From positions 1 through 17,061 of the forward strand of contig CAKRPS010000046.1 of the NCBI GenBank assembly GCA_934385475.1: 17,061 nt of DNA, given 5' to 3'. The notes beneath the pieces are model-generated. The model saw nothing but the letters and a program-made list of their open reading frames with translations, was not told the origin of the DNA and ran no database searches. The translations under genes and the position numbers were made by a program. This stretch comes from an uncultured Lachnospiraceae bacterium. GTDB lineage: Bacteria > Bacillota > Clostridia > Lachnospirales > Lachnospiraceae. Shown here piece after piece: positions 1 to 6,925 of the stretch (position 1 is the stretch's first letter; the number at the start of each line of letters is the position of its first letter).

Positions 1-48
1 TAAAGTATCCACAAGTTCTCTCATCCGTGCGGCTTTTTTTTCATCCAT
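1..48 (-). CDS. ligA: N-terminal fragment of probable NAD-dependent DNA ligase (runs off the window)
   Basis: Only the first 16 codons are inside the window, reading MDEKKAARMRELVDTL. An ATG at 48 is preceded by an AGAGGG ribosome binding site about eight bases upstream, and the frame is open to the edge. A lysine/arginine-rich start followed by RMRELVDTL resembles the first helix (Ia domain) of bacterial NAD-dependent DNA ligases, which seal nicks in DNA using NAD+. The fragment holds no catalytic residues, so the identification rests on resemblance to remembered LigA N-termini and stays tentative. It follows rluF with a 68-base gap, in the same direction and without a visible terminator, so it may be the last gene of that transcription unit. 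An ATG at 56 in another frame is not favoured because it has no comparable spacing to the AGAGGG. Confidence 0.5.
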   Translation of the reverse strand, partial: MDEKKAARMRELVDTL

Positions 49-116
49 CTTTTCATCCCTCTTTATTGCTCAAATTATCGGCCTGGTTCTGCCACTATAT
101 CTTGTGTTCACGCTAT

Positions 117-857
117 TTACCGGAAAGGAACAGCCATCTTACAGCTATTATACAGGGCAGCCATTTCTCCTTCCGACAGCTCACGGTACTCTCCCGGATG
201 CAGGTTTGCAAGTTCAATGTTTATAACACGTGTTCTTTTCAAAGAAAAAACATCATATCCTACTGCTTTACACATTCTTCTGATCTGTCTATTGACTCCT
301 TGAGTCAGTATTATTTTGAGTGTTTTGGGGCCAATCTGCTCCACTCTGCATGGTCTCGTTGTCATTTTCAGTTCTTCCAGATACACTCCGCTCTGCAGTT
401 CCTCTATTGCCTCTTTCGTCCATTCCTTTGTACTCTTGACAAGATACTCTTTCTCATGTCCGTTTGCTCCACGCATCATTGCATCAATCAAATCTCCATC
501 ATTTGTCAACAGGAGCAGCCCTTCAGAATCCCTGTCAAGCCTTCCGGCATAAGTCACACGGACAGGATATTTAATATCATCCGTTATGATTCGTTTGGCA
601 TGACTGTCCTTCTCGGTACAGGTAACACCGACCGGCTTATAATAGGCAAGAACCACTTTTTTATTCATGTTGCTCACCTTCTTGCCCCGGACAGTGACCT
701 GATCTCCGGACCTAACGCGACAACCGCTCGTCGCCCGTTTCCCATTTACTGTAACGAGTCCCTGTTCAACCAGCAGATCCGCGTCTCTTCTGGAACAGAC
801 ACCACACGAAGCAATATATTTGTTAATTCTTATTCCCTGCGCCTGATTCTGTTCCAT
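117..857 (-). CDS. rluF: 23S rRNA pseudouridine synthase, RluF/RluB type
   Basis: This 246-residue protein isomerises a specific uridine in 23S rRNA to pseudouridine. The N-terminal S4 RNA-binding domain covers about residues 8-60 (IRINKYIASCGVCSRRDAD). The RsuA/RluB/E/F catalytic core follows, with the GRLDRDSEGLLLLTNDGDL motif at 105-123; Asp108 is the expected nucleophile. The later GVNRQIRRMC and RTRVINIEL segments, and HEKEYLV after the core, look more like RluF than RluB, but the exact target uridine cannot be read from sequence. The ATG at 857 has an excellent AAGGAGGAGG site (861-870) embedded in the end of the upstream SGNH gene. The two reading frames overlap by 35 bases, which suggests translational coupling. 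The length is normal for the family and no defects are seen. Confidence 0.93.
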   Translation of the reverse strand: MEQNQAQGIRINKYIASCGVCSRRDADLLVEQGLVTVNGKRATSGCRVRSGDQVTVRGKKVSNMNKKVVLAYYKPVGVTCTEKDSHAKRIITDDIKYPVRVTYAGRLDRDSEGLLLLTNDGDLIDAMMRGANGHEKEYLVKSTKEWTKEAIEELQSGVYLEELKMTTRPCRVEQIGPKTLKIILTQGVNRQIRRMCKAVGYDVFSLKRTRVINIELANLHPGEYRELSEGEMAALYNSCKMAVPFR

Positions 858-2031
858 CTTCCTCCTCCTTCACAACTGCATGCTCCATCAAAAACTCTCT
901 CCATACATCATAATGTTGGGCATAGAGGTGTACTCCATCAAAAGTTAAATCTGCTTTTAAAAATCCATTTTCATCTGTAAAGACAGGATTGCAATCCAGA
1001 TAAAAAACCGTCTCCCCATCAGCCAAAGAAGCAATTGCCGCATTCTTATCATTGATGTTGACATTATTGAACTCTGTATCCATATTATTCTTCTCTTCGC
1101 TGATGTGAAGATTTGCCATAATATACACAATGGCATCTGGCTGCCATCCCCGAATGGATTCCAGGGTACTTTTATATTTTTCAAAATACATCTGTGTATT
1201 TCCATATCCCAATTCGTTGATTCCAAGCATCAGATAAATTTTGCCATACTTCTTTTCTGCCAAAACTTTCTTCAGATCAACCTTCTTCCCGGTCTTCTGA
1301 TAGGTAACGCCCTTATCCTCCAGAACCTTAAAGATCGTCATACTGCTCTCACAATAGAAATCCGCATTGTCAATCCCGGCATAATCAGAAATTCCTACCG
1401 TCCTGGAATCCCCTATAAAGGCAGCATCGTAAAAGTAACTCCCGTCCACGCTCTCATAAGGATACTCTGTTGTCATTGCAGTCTTTCCTGCATCCGTATA
1501 GTATCGGGAATCTGTTTCTATGGGTGTATAGTACTCATATTCTGTAATTCCAACTCTGTTTTCTTCCTGCAGGGCATTCTCAGAATCCTGTATTTTTGAG
1601 GTTTCTTTGTCATCTTCCGTGTTATTACGGGTGTTATTTATTATATCTTGATTTGACTCTGTTTTTTCTCCATCCTGCAGATTTCCTGCATTTTCTATAC
1701 CATTTTTGTTACTTTTTCCAGCTTCTTCAACATTTGCCGGACAGATATCCAAAGCCTCCTTGATCGTCTTCTTTTTATTTTCTTCCGTATGCTCCTCGCT
1801 CTTTTTAGCCGCCAAATCAATTTTTATTTCAGGAAGCTCCTCCGGATTTATCGCTTTGTCTTCTCCCTCTTTTTCCATTCTCTGCTCTGTCAGCTCCATA
1901 AGATCCTCATATATGGAGCTTATCCCCAGTTCCTTTGAACCGACCATCGCTATCACAACAGAACCGGTAAGCATTATAAAAAACGGACACTTTACCCTTT
2001 TTCTTTTCTTTTTATTTTTCCCTTTTTTCAT
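823..2031 (-). CDS. Membrane-anchored SGNH/GDSL-type hydrolase or esterase, partner of the MBOAT acyltransferase
   Basis: With the ATG at 2031 (AGGA site six bases upstream) the protein has 402 residues; the TTG at 2064 that opens the longer frame has no ribosome binding site. A lysine/arginine-rich start (residues 2-12) and one hydrophobic segment (about 14-31) predict an inner-membrane anchor with the rest outside. Residues 45-190 are a charged, Glu/Lys/Asn/Thr-rich, probably disordered linker. The catalytic domain follows: FIGDSRT (Ser209), the LGINELG block (Asn272) and FDGVHL (Asp365, His368) fit SGNH blocks I, III and V. Extracytoplasmic SGNH proteins next to MBOAT genes usually transfer or remove acyl groups on surface polysaccharide (AlgX/DltD/PatB-like logic); that role is inferred from the neighbour. 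Its acidic C-terminus is encoded partly by the rluF ribosome binding site. The polymer and the acyl group are unknown. Confidence 0.85.
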   Translation of the reverse strand: MKKGKNKKKRKRVKCPFFIMLTGSVVIAMVGSKELGISSIYEDLMELTEQRMEKEGEDKAINPEELPEIKIDLAAKKSEEHTEENKKKTIKEALDICPANVEEAGKSNKNGIENAGNLQDGEKTESNQDIINNTRNNTEDDKETSKIQDSENALQEENRVGITEYEYYTPIETDSRYYTDAGKTAMTTEYPYESVDGSYFYDAAFIGDSRTVGISDYAGIDNADFYCESSMTIFKVLEDKGVTYQKTGKKVDLKKVLAEKKYGKIYLMLGINELGYGNTQMYFEKYKSTLESIRGWQPDAIVYIMANLHISEEKNNMDTEFNNVNINDKNAAIASLADGETVFYLDCNPVFTDENGFLKADLTFDGVHLYAQHYDVWREFLMEHAVVKEEEDGTESGAGNKN

Positions 2032-2072
2032 AATTATCCTCATTTCCGAGCAACTTGTTGCCAAGAAAACAT

Positions 2073-3485
2073 TTAAAATCTAAAATACAAAAACGGATTG
2101 TTGGCCCCTATCAAAATCTCATGTACCGCCAGCCAGAATACCGCCAGCAACAGTATCAGCATCAGCCAATGATTTTTATACTTTTTATAAAGTCTGGCTG
2201 GTAGTGGAGTCGCAAACAATACGCACAGAAGTAACAGCCACCAATAATCCTGCAGATATCTCTGCAGCTGTAAGGTGCCGGCTATAGCTGTCACCTCGTG
2301 AATTCCTATCAGATTCTTCAGATACGCCGTCAACTGTGAAAAATCCGTCATCGCAAATACAACCCAGGTGACCGGAATCACCAGAATAACATACAGATGT
2401 CCCAATATCTTTGACTTCTCCAGAAATTTCCCAATACCGCATTTTTCAATCGAGAGCAAAACAAAAAATAAAAATCCCCACAGAACAAAATTCCAGCTTG
2501 CCCCGTGCCAAAGTCCCGTCAAAGTCCAGACTACACACAGATTCAGAACTGTTCTGAGTTTTCCCTTTCTATTTCCCCCCATCGGAATATATACATATTC
2601 CCGGAACCATCTTCCAAGGGTAATGTGCCATCTTCTCCAGAAGTCAGAAACCGACTTCGCCGCATAGGGATTTCTGAAGTTTCTCGGGATCACAAAACCA
2701 AGCATCCGGCCAAGCCCCACTGCCATCAGGGAATACCCCCAGAAATCGAAATATATCTGAAAGGAATAGGCAAACGCTCCCAGCCATGCAACCGCCGGAG
2801 AAAGATTTCCGGCACCGACTGTCATGATCGTATTCCAAAGCGTTCCCATCTGGTTTGCAAGAAGTACCTTACTGCCCAATCCTATCACAAACAGTTTAAT
2901 CCCCTTTTCCAGAACCGATGCTTTGATCTCCCTGTTTTGTAGCTGTAATGCGACCTCATCGTACTTTACGATCGGTCCCGCGATCAGCTGTGGAAACATA
3001 CTGACATAAGTAGCAAATGCGATAAATCCCGCATGTTCTTTTATCATTCCCCTATAACAATCTATCTGATAAGAAACCATCTGAAAGGTATAAAAGCTGA
3101 TCCCAAGGGGAAGCGTCAGTGCAAGCAACGGCATTATCTGCGTACCCGCCACCCGGTTCACATTTTCAGCAGCAAAATCCCAGTATTTAAAAACAAACAG
3201 AACGCCAAAGTCTACCAGCAGTGAAAAAAACATAGCAAACCTCCGCCGTCTCAGCATATGCTGACCATCTGTTTCTCCGTTGACATCAAAATAGAGAAAA
3301 GAAATCCCATAGTTAAAAAGCACAGAAAAAAGAAGCAGCAGAACGAAAAAAGGTTCCCCTACTCCATAAAAGATCAGACTGCCAAGTAACAATATTACAT
3401 TTCGATACCTGGCGGGGCTGATCAGATATATTAGCATAAAAACCGGCAGAAACCGGAATAAAAATCCGATGCTGGAAAATAACAT
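2073..3485 (-). CDS. MBOAT family membrane-bound O-acyltransferase (AlgI/DltB-like)
   Basis: This is a 470-residue polytopic membrane protein. Family landmarks are clear: MLFSSIGFLF at the start, FPQLIAGPIVKYDEV (164-178), DFWRRWHITLGRWFREYVYIPMGG (from 281, with His287) and TGLWHGASWNF (323-333), in which His327 is the expected catalytic histidine. MBOAT proteins of this branch move acyl groups, commonly acetyl, across the membrane onto extracellular polymers such as alginate, peptidoglycan or teichoic acid. dltA and dltC are not adjacent, so an AlgI/PatA-like role is more likely than D-alanylation, but the substrate cannot be read here. The ATG at 3485 has AGGGGAG about 11 bases upstream, and a strong promoter lies 59-87 bases upstream. 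The SGNH gene follows after 41 bases in the same direction, which supports a two-protein acylation system. Confidence 0.93.
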   Translation of the reverse strand: MLFSSIGFLFRFLPVFMLIYLISPARYRNVILLLGSLIFYGVGEPFFVLLLLFSVLFNYGISFLYFDVNGETDGQHMLRRRRFAMFFSLLVDFGVLFVFKYWDFAAENVNRVAGTQIMPLLALTLPLGISFYTFQMVSYQIDCYRGMIKEHAGFIAFATYVSMFPQLIAGPIVKYDEVALQLQNREIKASVLEKGIKLFVIGLGSKVLLANQMGTLWNTIMTVGAGNLSPAVAWLGAFAYSFQIYFDFWGYSLMAVGLGRMLGFVIPRNFRNPYAAKSVSDFWRRWHITLGRWFREYVYIPMGGNRKGKLRTVLNLCVVWTLTGLWHGASWNFVLWGFLFFVLLSIEKCGIGKFLEKSKILGHLYVILVIPVTWVVFAMTDFSQLTAYLKNLIGIHEVTAIAGTLQLQRYLQDYWWLLLLCVLFATPLPARLYKKYKNHWLMLILLLAVFWLAVHEILIGANNPFLYFRF

Positions 3486-3543
3486 TGATAAATTTTCTCC
3501 CCTACAAATTAGGGTATTTTCTCCTCAGTAAATCCCTCTATTT

Positions 3544-3572
3544 AGTATATTCCAGCCTATCCTTTTTTACAA
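3544..3572 (-). promoter_or_regulatory. Sigma-A-type promoter for the MBOAT-SGNH-rluF unit
   Basis: Read on the minus strand, a -35 TTGTAA (3567-3572) and a -10 TATACT (3544-3549) are separated by exactly 17 bases, close to consensus. It points at the MBOAT start, leaving a leader of about 50 bases. It is the only good promoter in the 120-base gap after rsmF, and none is obvious between the three downstream genes. Confidence 0.7.
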
Positions 3573-3605
3573 GTTCAAAGTGCGCGCGATGAACATATTT
3601 TTATA

Positions 3606-5009
3606 TCACAGCTCCCTCCTGAGTCCCTTTGGATAATGATTCTTAATCTGTCCGTTTGATGCTTTTCCAAAGCCAATCGGATACCCTTCACACACAAGCA
3701 GCAACCATCCCCGCTCCTTTGCATCGCAGCTCAGACTTTCCCCGCGCATATAACGGGAAGCTTCCTCTAAAGATATTTCTCTTGCCCTGTCCGTTTCCCC
3801 CGGTTGCAGCGCAAGTGCCAGTGCATGGGAAGGTTCTATCCTGTTCTTTTTTTCCGTGCCAATATGCAGACCGGGTCTCACAATCCGCACGCCTTTTAAA
3901 TCTATACAATAACCCGGAACCAGATAGATCTGCTCTCCAAAATGCTGCAATACGCCTCTTTGTTTTGTCAGCCAGCCCCTCTCGATTCCAAGTTCTTCAC
4001 CCAGAAATTCCTCAACCTGCCTTTGGAGCTTCTTATCCTCATTACCTGAAGACATTTCCGGTGTTTTAAAAAGTTCTCCACTCTTTTTCAATCTGGCAAT
4101 GAAATGTCCTTCCCCGCTTAGCAGGTGTGGCATCAGTCTCATGGTGTCTTCCAGATTCTCACAAGGGTTGTCCAACCACTCCGGTTTCCCGGAAATAAAA
4201 GCCGGATCATGCGGCACCTTCTCAATCTCAAACTCTTGATGTTTCTGCAAAAAAGCAGAAATAACTCCCTCGTTTTCCTCCGGTGAAAAGGTACAGGTAG
4301 AGTAAACCAGCACACCTCCCGTTTTCAGCATCGTGGCCGCCTGCTCCAGAATGTCTCTCTGCCTCTGTGCGCACATCTGTACATGCTCAGGACTCCATTC
4401 CTTTATTGCGACTTCATCCTTTCGGAACATACCTTCTCCGGAGCAGGGTGCGTCGACCACGATCCTGTCAAAAAAAGAAGGGAACAGAGATGCCAGATGT
4501 TCCGGTGTCTCATTGCTCACAACACAGTTGCGTATTCCCATTCTTTCAACATTCTGTCCCAGAATCTTAGCCCTGCCCGGCACAATCTCATTTGACAGAA
4601 GAAACCCCTGCCCGTTCATTCTCCCGGCGATCTGCGTACTCTTTCCTCCGGGTGCCGCACACAGGTCCAGAATCAGTTCTCCCGGCTTTGGATCGAGGAT
4701 CTCGACAACCGCCATCGACGACGGCTCCTGAATATAGTAAGCACCGGCTTCATGATATACATGCTTGCCGGGCTGCTCCGCCGGGTCATAGAAGAATCCT
4801 TCCGCAGCCCAGCTGATTTTGTGAAGCGCAAAGGGCATTGTCTCCAGAAATTTTTTCTCTGTTCCTTTCAGCGGATTTCTCCGCAGGCCGTATACACGCT
4901 CTGTATCATAGCTATCCATAAATTCCTGAAAATCACTTCCAAGCAGTCTCCGCATCCGTTCAACAAATGCCTTTGGAAGCCTGTCGCATGTTCGTTGTAC
5001 TTCTTCCAT
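3606..5009 (-). CDS. rsmF: rRNA (cytosine-C5)-methyltransferase, RsmF/RsmB (NOL1/NOP2/sun) family
   Basis: This 467-residue SAM-dependent enzyme places m5C in rRNA. An N-terminal segment (residues 10-75, with LPKAFVERMRRLLG and YGLRRNPLK) precedes the Rossmann methyltransferase core. The core shows SAM-binding DLCAAPGGKSTQIAG (115-129), motif IV VDAPCSGEGMFRKD (Cys189) and motif VI YSTCTFSPEENEG (Cys239), the two-cysteine signature of RNA m5C methyltransferases. The C-terminal third (from about 310) ends with a PUA-like domain (IGFGKASNGQIKNHYPKGLRR), the layout of Firmicute RsmF rather than RsmB, which carries an N-terminal NusB domain absent here. The ATG at 5009 has AAAGGA about nine bases upstream. 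It lies 30 bases downstream of the relQ-like gene and probably shares its transcript. The exact modified cytosine cannot be determined from sequence. Confidence 0.92.
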   Translation of the reverse strand: MEEVQRTCDRLPKAFVERMRRLLGSDFQEFMDSYDTERVYGLRRNPLKGTEKKFLETMPFALHKISWAAEGFFYDPAEQPGKHVYHEAGAYYIQEPSSMAVVEILDPKPGELILDLCAAPGGKSTQIAGRMNGQGFLLSNEIVPGRAKILGQNVERMGIRNCVVSNETPEHLASLFPSFFDRIVVDAPCSGEGMFRKDEVAIKEWSPEHVQMCAQRQRDILEQAATMLKTGGVLVYSTCTFSPEENEGVISAFLQKHQEFEIEKVPHDPAFISGKPEWLDNPCENLEDTMRLMPHLLSGEGHFIARLKKSGELFKTPEMSSGNEDKKLQRQVEEFLGEELGIERGWLTKQRGVLQHFGEQIYLVPGYCIDLKGVRIVRPGLHIGTEKKNRIEPSHALALALQPGETDRAREISLEEASRYMRGESLSCDAKERGWLLLVCEGYPIGFGKASNGQIKNHYPKGLRREL

Positions 5010-5039
5010 TCCCCGGTATCCTTTCTCCCTGTGCCTTTT

Positions 5040-5828
5040 CTATTCTCCCGTTGCAATATCAATCCGTCGAAGCTTTTCCAGCACAATTTCATCCTCTGTC
5101 GGAATATCCTCAGACATTTCAATCTGTCTGCGCACCTGATACATCTGACCATCCAAAAAAGCAATCTGTTCCGCACATTTGGTTAGAGTGTCTACGATCT
5201 CACTCTGATTAGGAATATCCTGTTTATACTTTAACTGATGCTCCAGGCTCGCCCAGAAGTCCATCGCAATCGTCCGGATCTGCACCTCCACTGCCATCTC
5301 CTTCGTCTGGTCGGAAAAGAACACCGGCACACTTACGATCATATGATAGCTCCTATATCCATTCGGCTTCGGTTTCTTGATATAGTCTTTCTCCCGTATA
5401 ACGGTGATATCGTCCTGCTTCGCCAGTGCCTGTGCAAGTTCATAAATGTCATCTACATAGGAGCAGACCACACGAATTCCCGCCACGTCATACAGATTCG
5501 CCTCCACATTCTCAACCGTAAAGTCCAGCCCTTTTCTGGCAAGCTTCTCCATAATACTGGTACTGCTCTTGAGTCTTGAACTGATCGACGCGATAGGATT
5601 TCTCTGAAAGCGTACATTGAATTCTGAGTTTAAAACATCAAATTTGGTACGTACCTCCTTGATTGCACAGCTATATCGCATACGCATTTCCCGATATTCC
5701 ACTACCTCGCTCGCTTTCTTGATTCTTTTTTCATAGATCGCTTTATCTACCTGCGGAAACATCATAAGCTCTGTATTATTTGATTCTGTATTCATTTCAT
5801 CTAATGGAAAAAATGGATTCCCACTCAT
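5040..5828 (-). CDS. relQ: Small alarmone synthetase, RelQ-like GTP pyrophosphokinase
   Basis: This 262-residue cytosolic enzyme should make (p)ppGpp from ATP and GTP/GDP, feeding the stringent response. Only a RelA/SpoT synthetase domain is present (about residues 75-205): the RFQRNPIASISSRLKSS region, YDVAGIRVVCSYVDDI with Asp114 as likely metal ligand, KPNGYRSYH (154-162), and EVQIRTIAMDFWASLEH (from 181) with the catalytic EVQIRT glutamate. No HD hydrolase, TGS or ACT domain is present, so it is a stand-alone synthetase. The FWASLEHQLKYK end and C-terminal helices match RelQ (YjbM) better than RelP. It is about 50 residues longer than B. subtilis RelQ, mostly because of an N-terminal extension (residues 1-45) of unknown role. 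The ATG at 5828 has GGAGG about 11 bases upstream. It is probably first in an operon with rsmF. Confidence 0.9.
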   Translation of the reverse strand: MSGNPFFPLDEMNTESNNTELMMFPQVDKAIYEKRIKKASEVVEYREMRMRYSCAIKEVRTKFDVLNSEFNVRFQRNPIASISSRLKSSTSIMEKLARKGLDFTVENVEANLYDVAGIRVVCSYVDDIYELAQALAKQDDITVIREKDYIKKPKPNGYRSYHMIVSVPVFFSDQTKEMAVEVQIRTIAMDFWASLEHQLKYKQDIPNQSEIVDTLTKCAEQIAFLDGQMYQVRRQIEMSEDIPTEDEIVLEKLRRIDIATGE

Positions 5829-5870
5829 CTTTCTTTCGTCCTCCGATTGTGGTTTTCTGTTGTCCTATTT

Positions 5871-5899
5871 ACTATACCGCTTTCCCGGTCTTTAAACAA
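5871..5899 (-). promoter_or_regulatory. Sigma-A-type promoter for relQ-rsmF
   Basis: On the minus strand, -35 TTGTTT (5894-5899) and -10 TATAGT (5871-5876) are 17 bases apart, followed by a leader of about 37 bases to the relQ ATG. It lies downstream of the terminator that closes the DUF975 gene, so relQ-rsmF is an independent unit. Confidence 0.65.
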
Positions 5900-5975
5900 T
5901 GAATGTATTCTAAATTTTTTATTACATTTTATGAATGCACCTGCACCAGCGCATGCATTTCCTCTTCGCCATAAC

Positions 5976-6006
5976 AAAAAAAGAACCCACTGTCCCGTGA
6001 GTTCTT
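5976..6006 (-). terminator. Intrinsic terminator of the DUF975 gene
   Basis: In the minus-strand transcript a 10-base-pair stem (5997-6006 with 5981-5990, one U-G wobble) and a six-base loop are followed directly by a run of U (templated by A's at 5976-5980 and the stem foot). It starts 37 bases after the DUF975 stop codon, and no other gene lies between. Confidence 0.85.
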
Positions 6007-6042
6007 CTTTGTATTTATCCGTTTTGTACCGTTCTTAAGGAA

Positions 6043-6804
6043 TTACTGGTTGTTATTCTGTACATATACGGAATCATCATATCCCTGATTATTGTTCTGG
6101 AATCCCTGCGGCTGACCATTGCCGAATGTTATCTCTTTCAGGGCTACATACAGCTCTGCGTCTGTCATGTACTTGTAAGGATTTACCCAGAATACACCTA
6201 CCAGACCACAGGTAATCGCTGTCAGGATCATCCATCCGATAAAGGAAAGATCCAAAACAAAGGCATCCCACTTGTTGCCGTTCATCATCTGCTTACTCAT
6301 CGCGAAAGCATCCTGATAAGATGTCTCAGGATTCTCTGCAAGAATAAACGGAATCATCCGGTACTCATAGGACTTAATGATACCCGGAATCACAAACAGC
6401 AGAGACCATAAAAAAGTAAACAGCTGTCTCAGGAACATAGCAAGTGCTACATTTCCATAGGAATGTGTAAATCCGTATCCAAGTTCACCAAGTTCAGCCT
6501 TCTGGTAATGGCTTACCACGAAGAAACGGCGTCCACCAACCTCAAGCGGATTCAGTACAAATACCCCGATTACCGCAGCGATCAGCATGATTACAGCTAC
6601 AATACCGATGTAATATGACAGATAGCTCAGCATTACATCCACGGATGAGCCGTATTCAGAAGCCTGATTCTTTACATTAGAACTACTGCTGGAAGCACCT
6701 CCCCCGATAGCAATTGTCAAAGCAATACCTGCCACTACCATTTTCCAGTAGTTAAACTTTACGAACCGCTTTGCATTCTCCTTGAGTTCTGCTCTTGTCC
6801 ACAT
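6043..6804 (-). CDS. DUF975 family integral membrane protein
   Basis: This 253-residue membrane protein has a cytoplasmic start (MWTRAELKENAKRFVKFNYWKM) typical of the DUF975 family, followed by several hydrophobic segments: about 22-35, 58-85 (two close helices around a polar turn), 125-155 and 185-205. It ends in an Asn/Gln/Gly-rich hydrophilic tail (last 25 residues). The ATG at 6804 is preceded by AGAGGAG at ideal spacing; the longer frame beginning with TTG at 6840 has no site and runs through this one. No biochemical function is established for the family, and none is proposed. It stands alone between phoR and relQ, has its own terminator, and shows only a weak AT-rich promoter-like stretch upstream (6850-6885). 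Nothing marks it as part of the Pho module. Confidence 0.85.
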   Translation of the reverse strand: MWTRAELKENAKRFVKFNYWKMVVAGIALTIAIGGGASSSSSNVKNQASEYGSSVDVMLSYLSYYIGIVAVIMLIAAVIGVFVLNPLEVGGRRFFVVSHYQKAELGELGYGFTHSYGNVALAMFLRQLFTFLWSLLFVIPGIIKSYEYRMIPFILAENPETSYQDAFAMSKQMMNGNKWDAFVLDLSFIGWMILTAITCGLVGVFWVNPYKYMTDAELYVALKEITFGNGQPQGFQNNNQGYDDSVYVQNNNQ

Positions 6805-6925
6805 ACTCTTTCTCCTCTCACGTGTATAGATTACATCCAAATTCGGATGTCTTATTTACAATAATATATTAGCCATCAGAAAGCAATATGCAAAATTACC
6901 AGTTTTGTCTCACTATTGCCTTATT

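Noticed and set aside
27..980. A 317-codon plus-strand open frame opposite rluF and the SGNH gene
   Set aside because: It is antisense to two well-supported genes, has no ribosome site or recognisable domain, and its composition is that of a mirror frame.
2032..2064. Longer SGNH protein starting at TTG 2064
   Set aside because: No ribosome binding site precedes it, while the ATG at 2031 has AGGA at proper spacing and gives a clean positively charged start and anchor.
3573..3605. Possible terminator after rsmF (GTTCA/TGAAC arms around a GC-rich loop)
   Set aside because: Only five base pairs and followed by TTGTAAAAAAGG rather than a U run; those bases are better explained as the -35 of the next promoter.
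6805..6840. N-terminal extension of the DUF975 protein from TTG 6840
   Set aside because: The extension encodes the leader with AGAGGAG, the ribosome site of the ATG at 6804.
6880..6925. Terminator after phoR (CAAAA/TTTTG arms)
   Set aside because: The stem is five AT-rich pairs without a U tract; not enough to call, so the end of the phoR transcript is left open.
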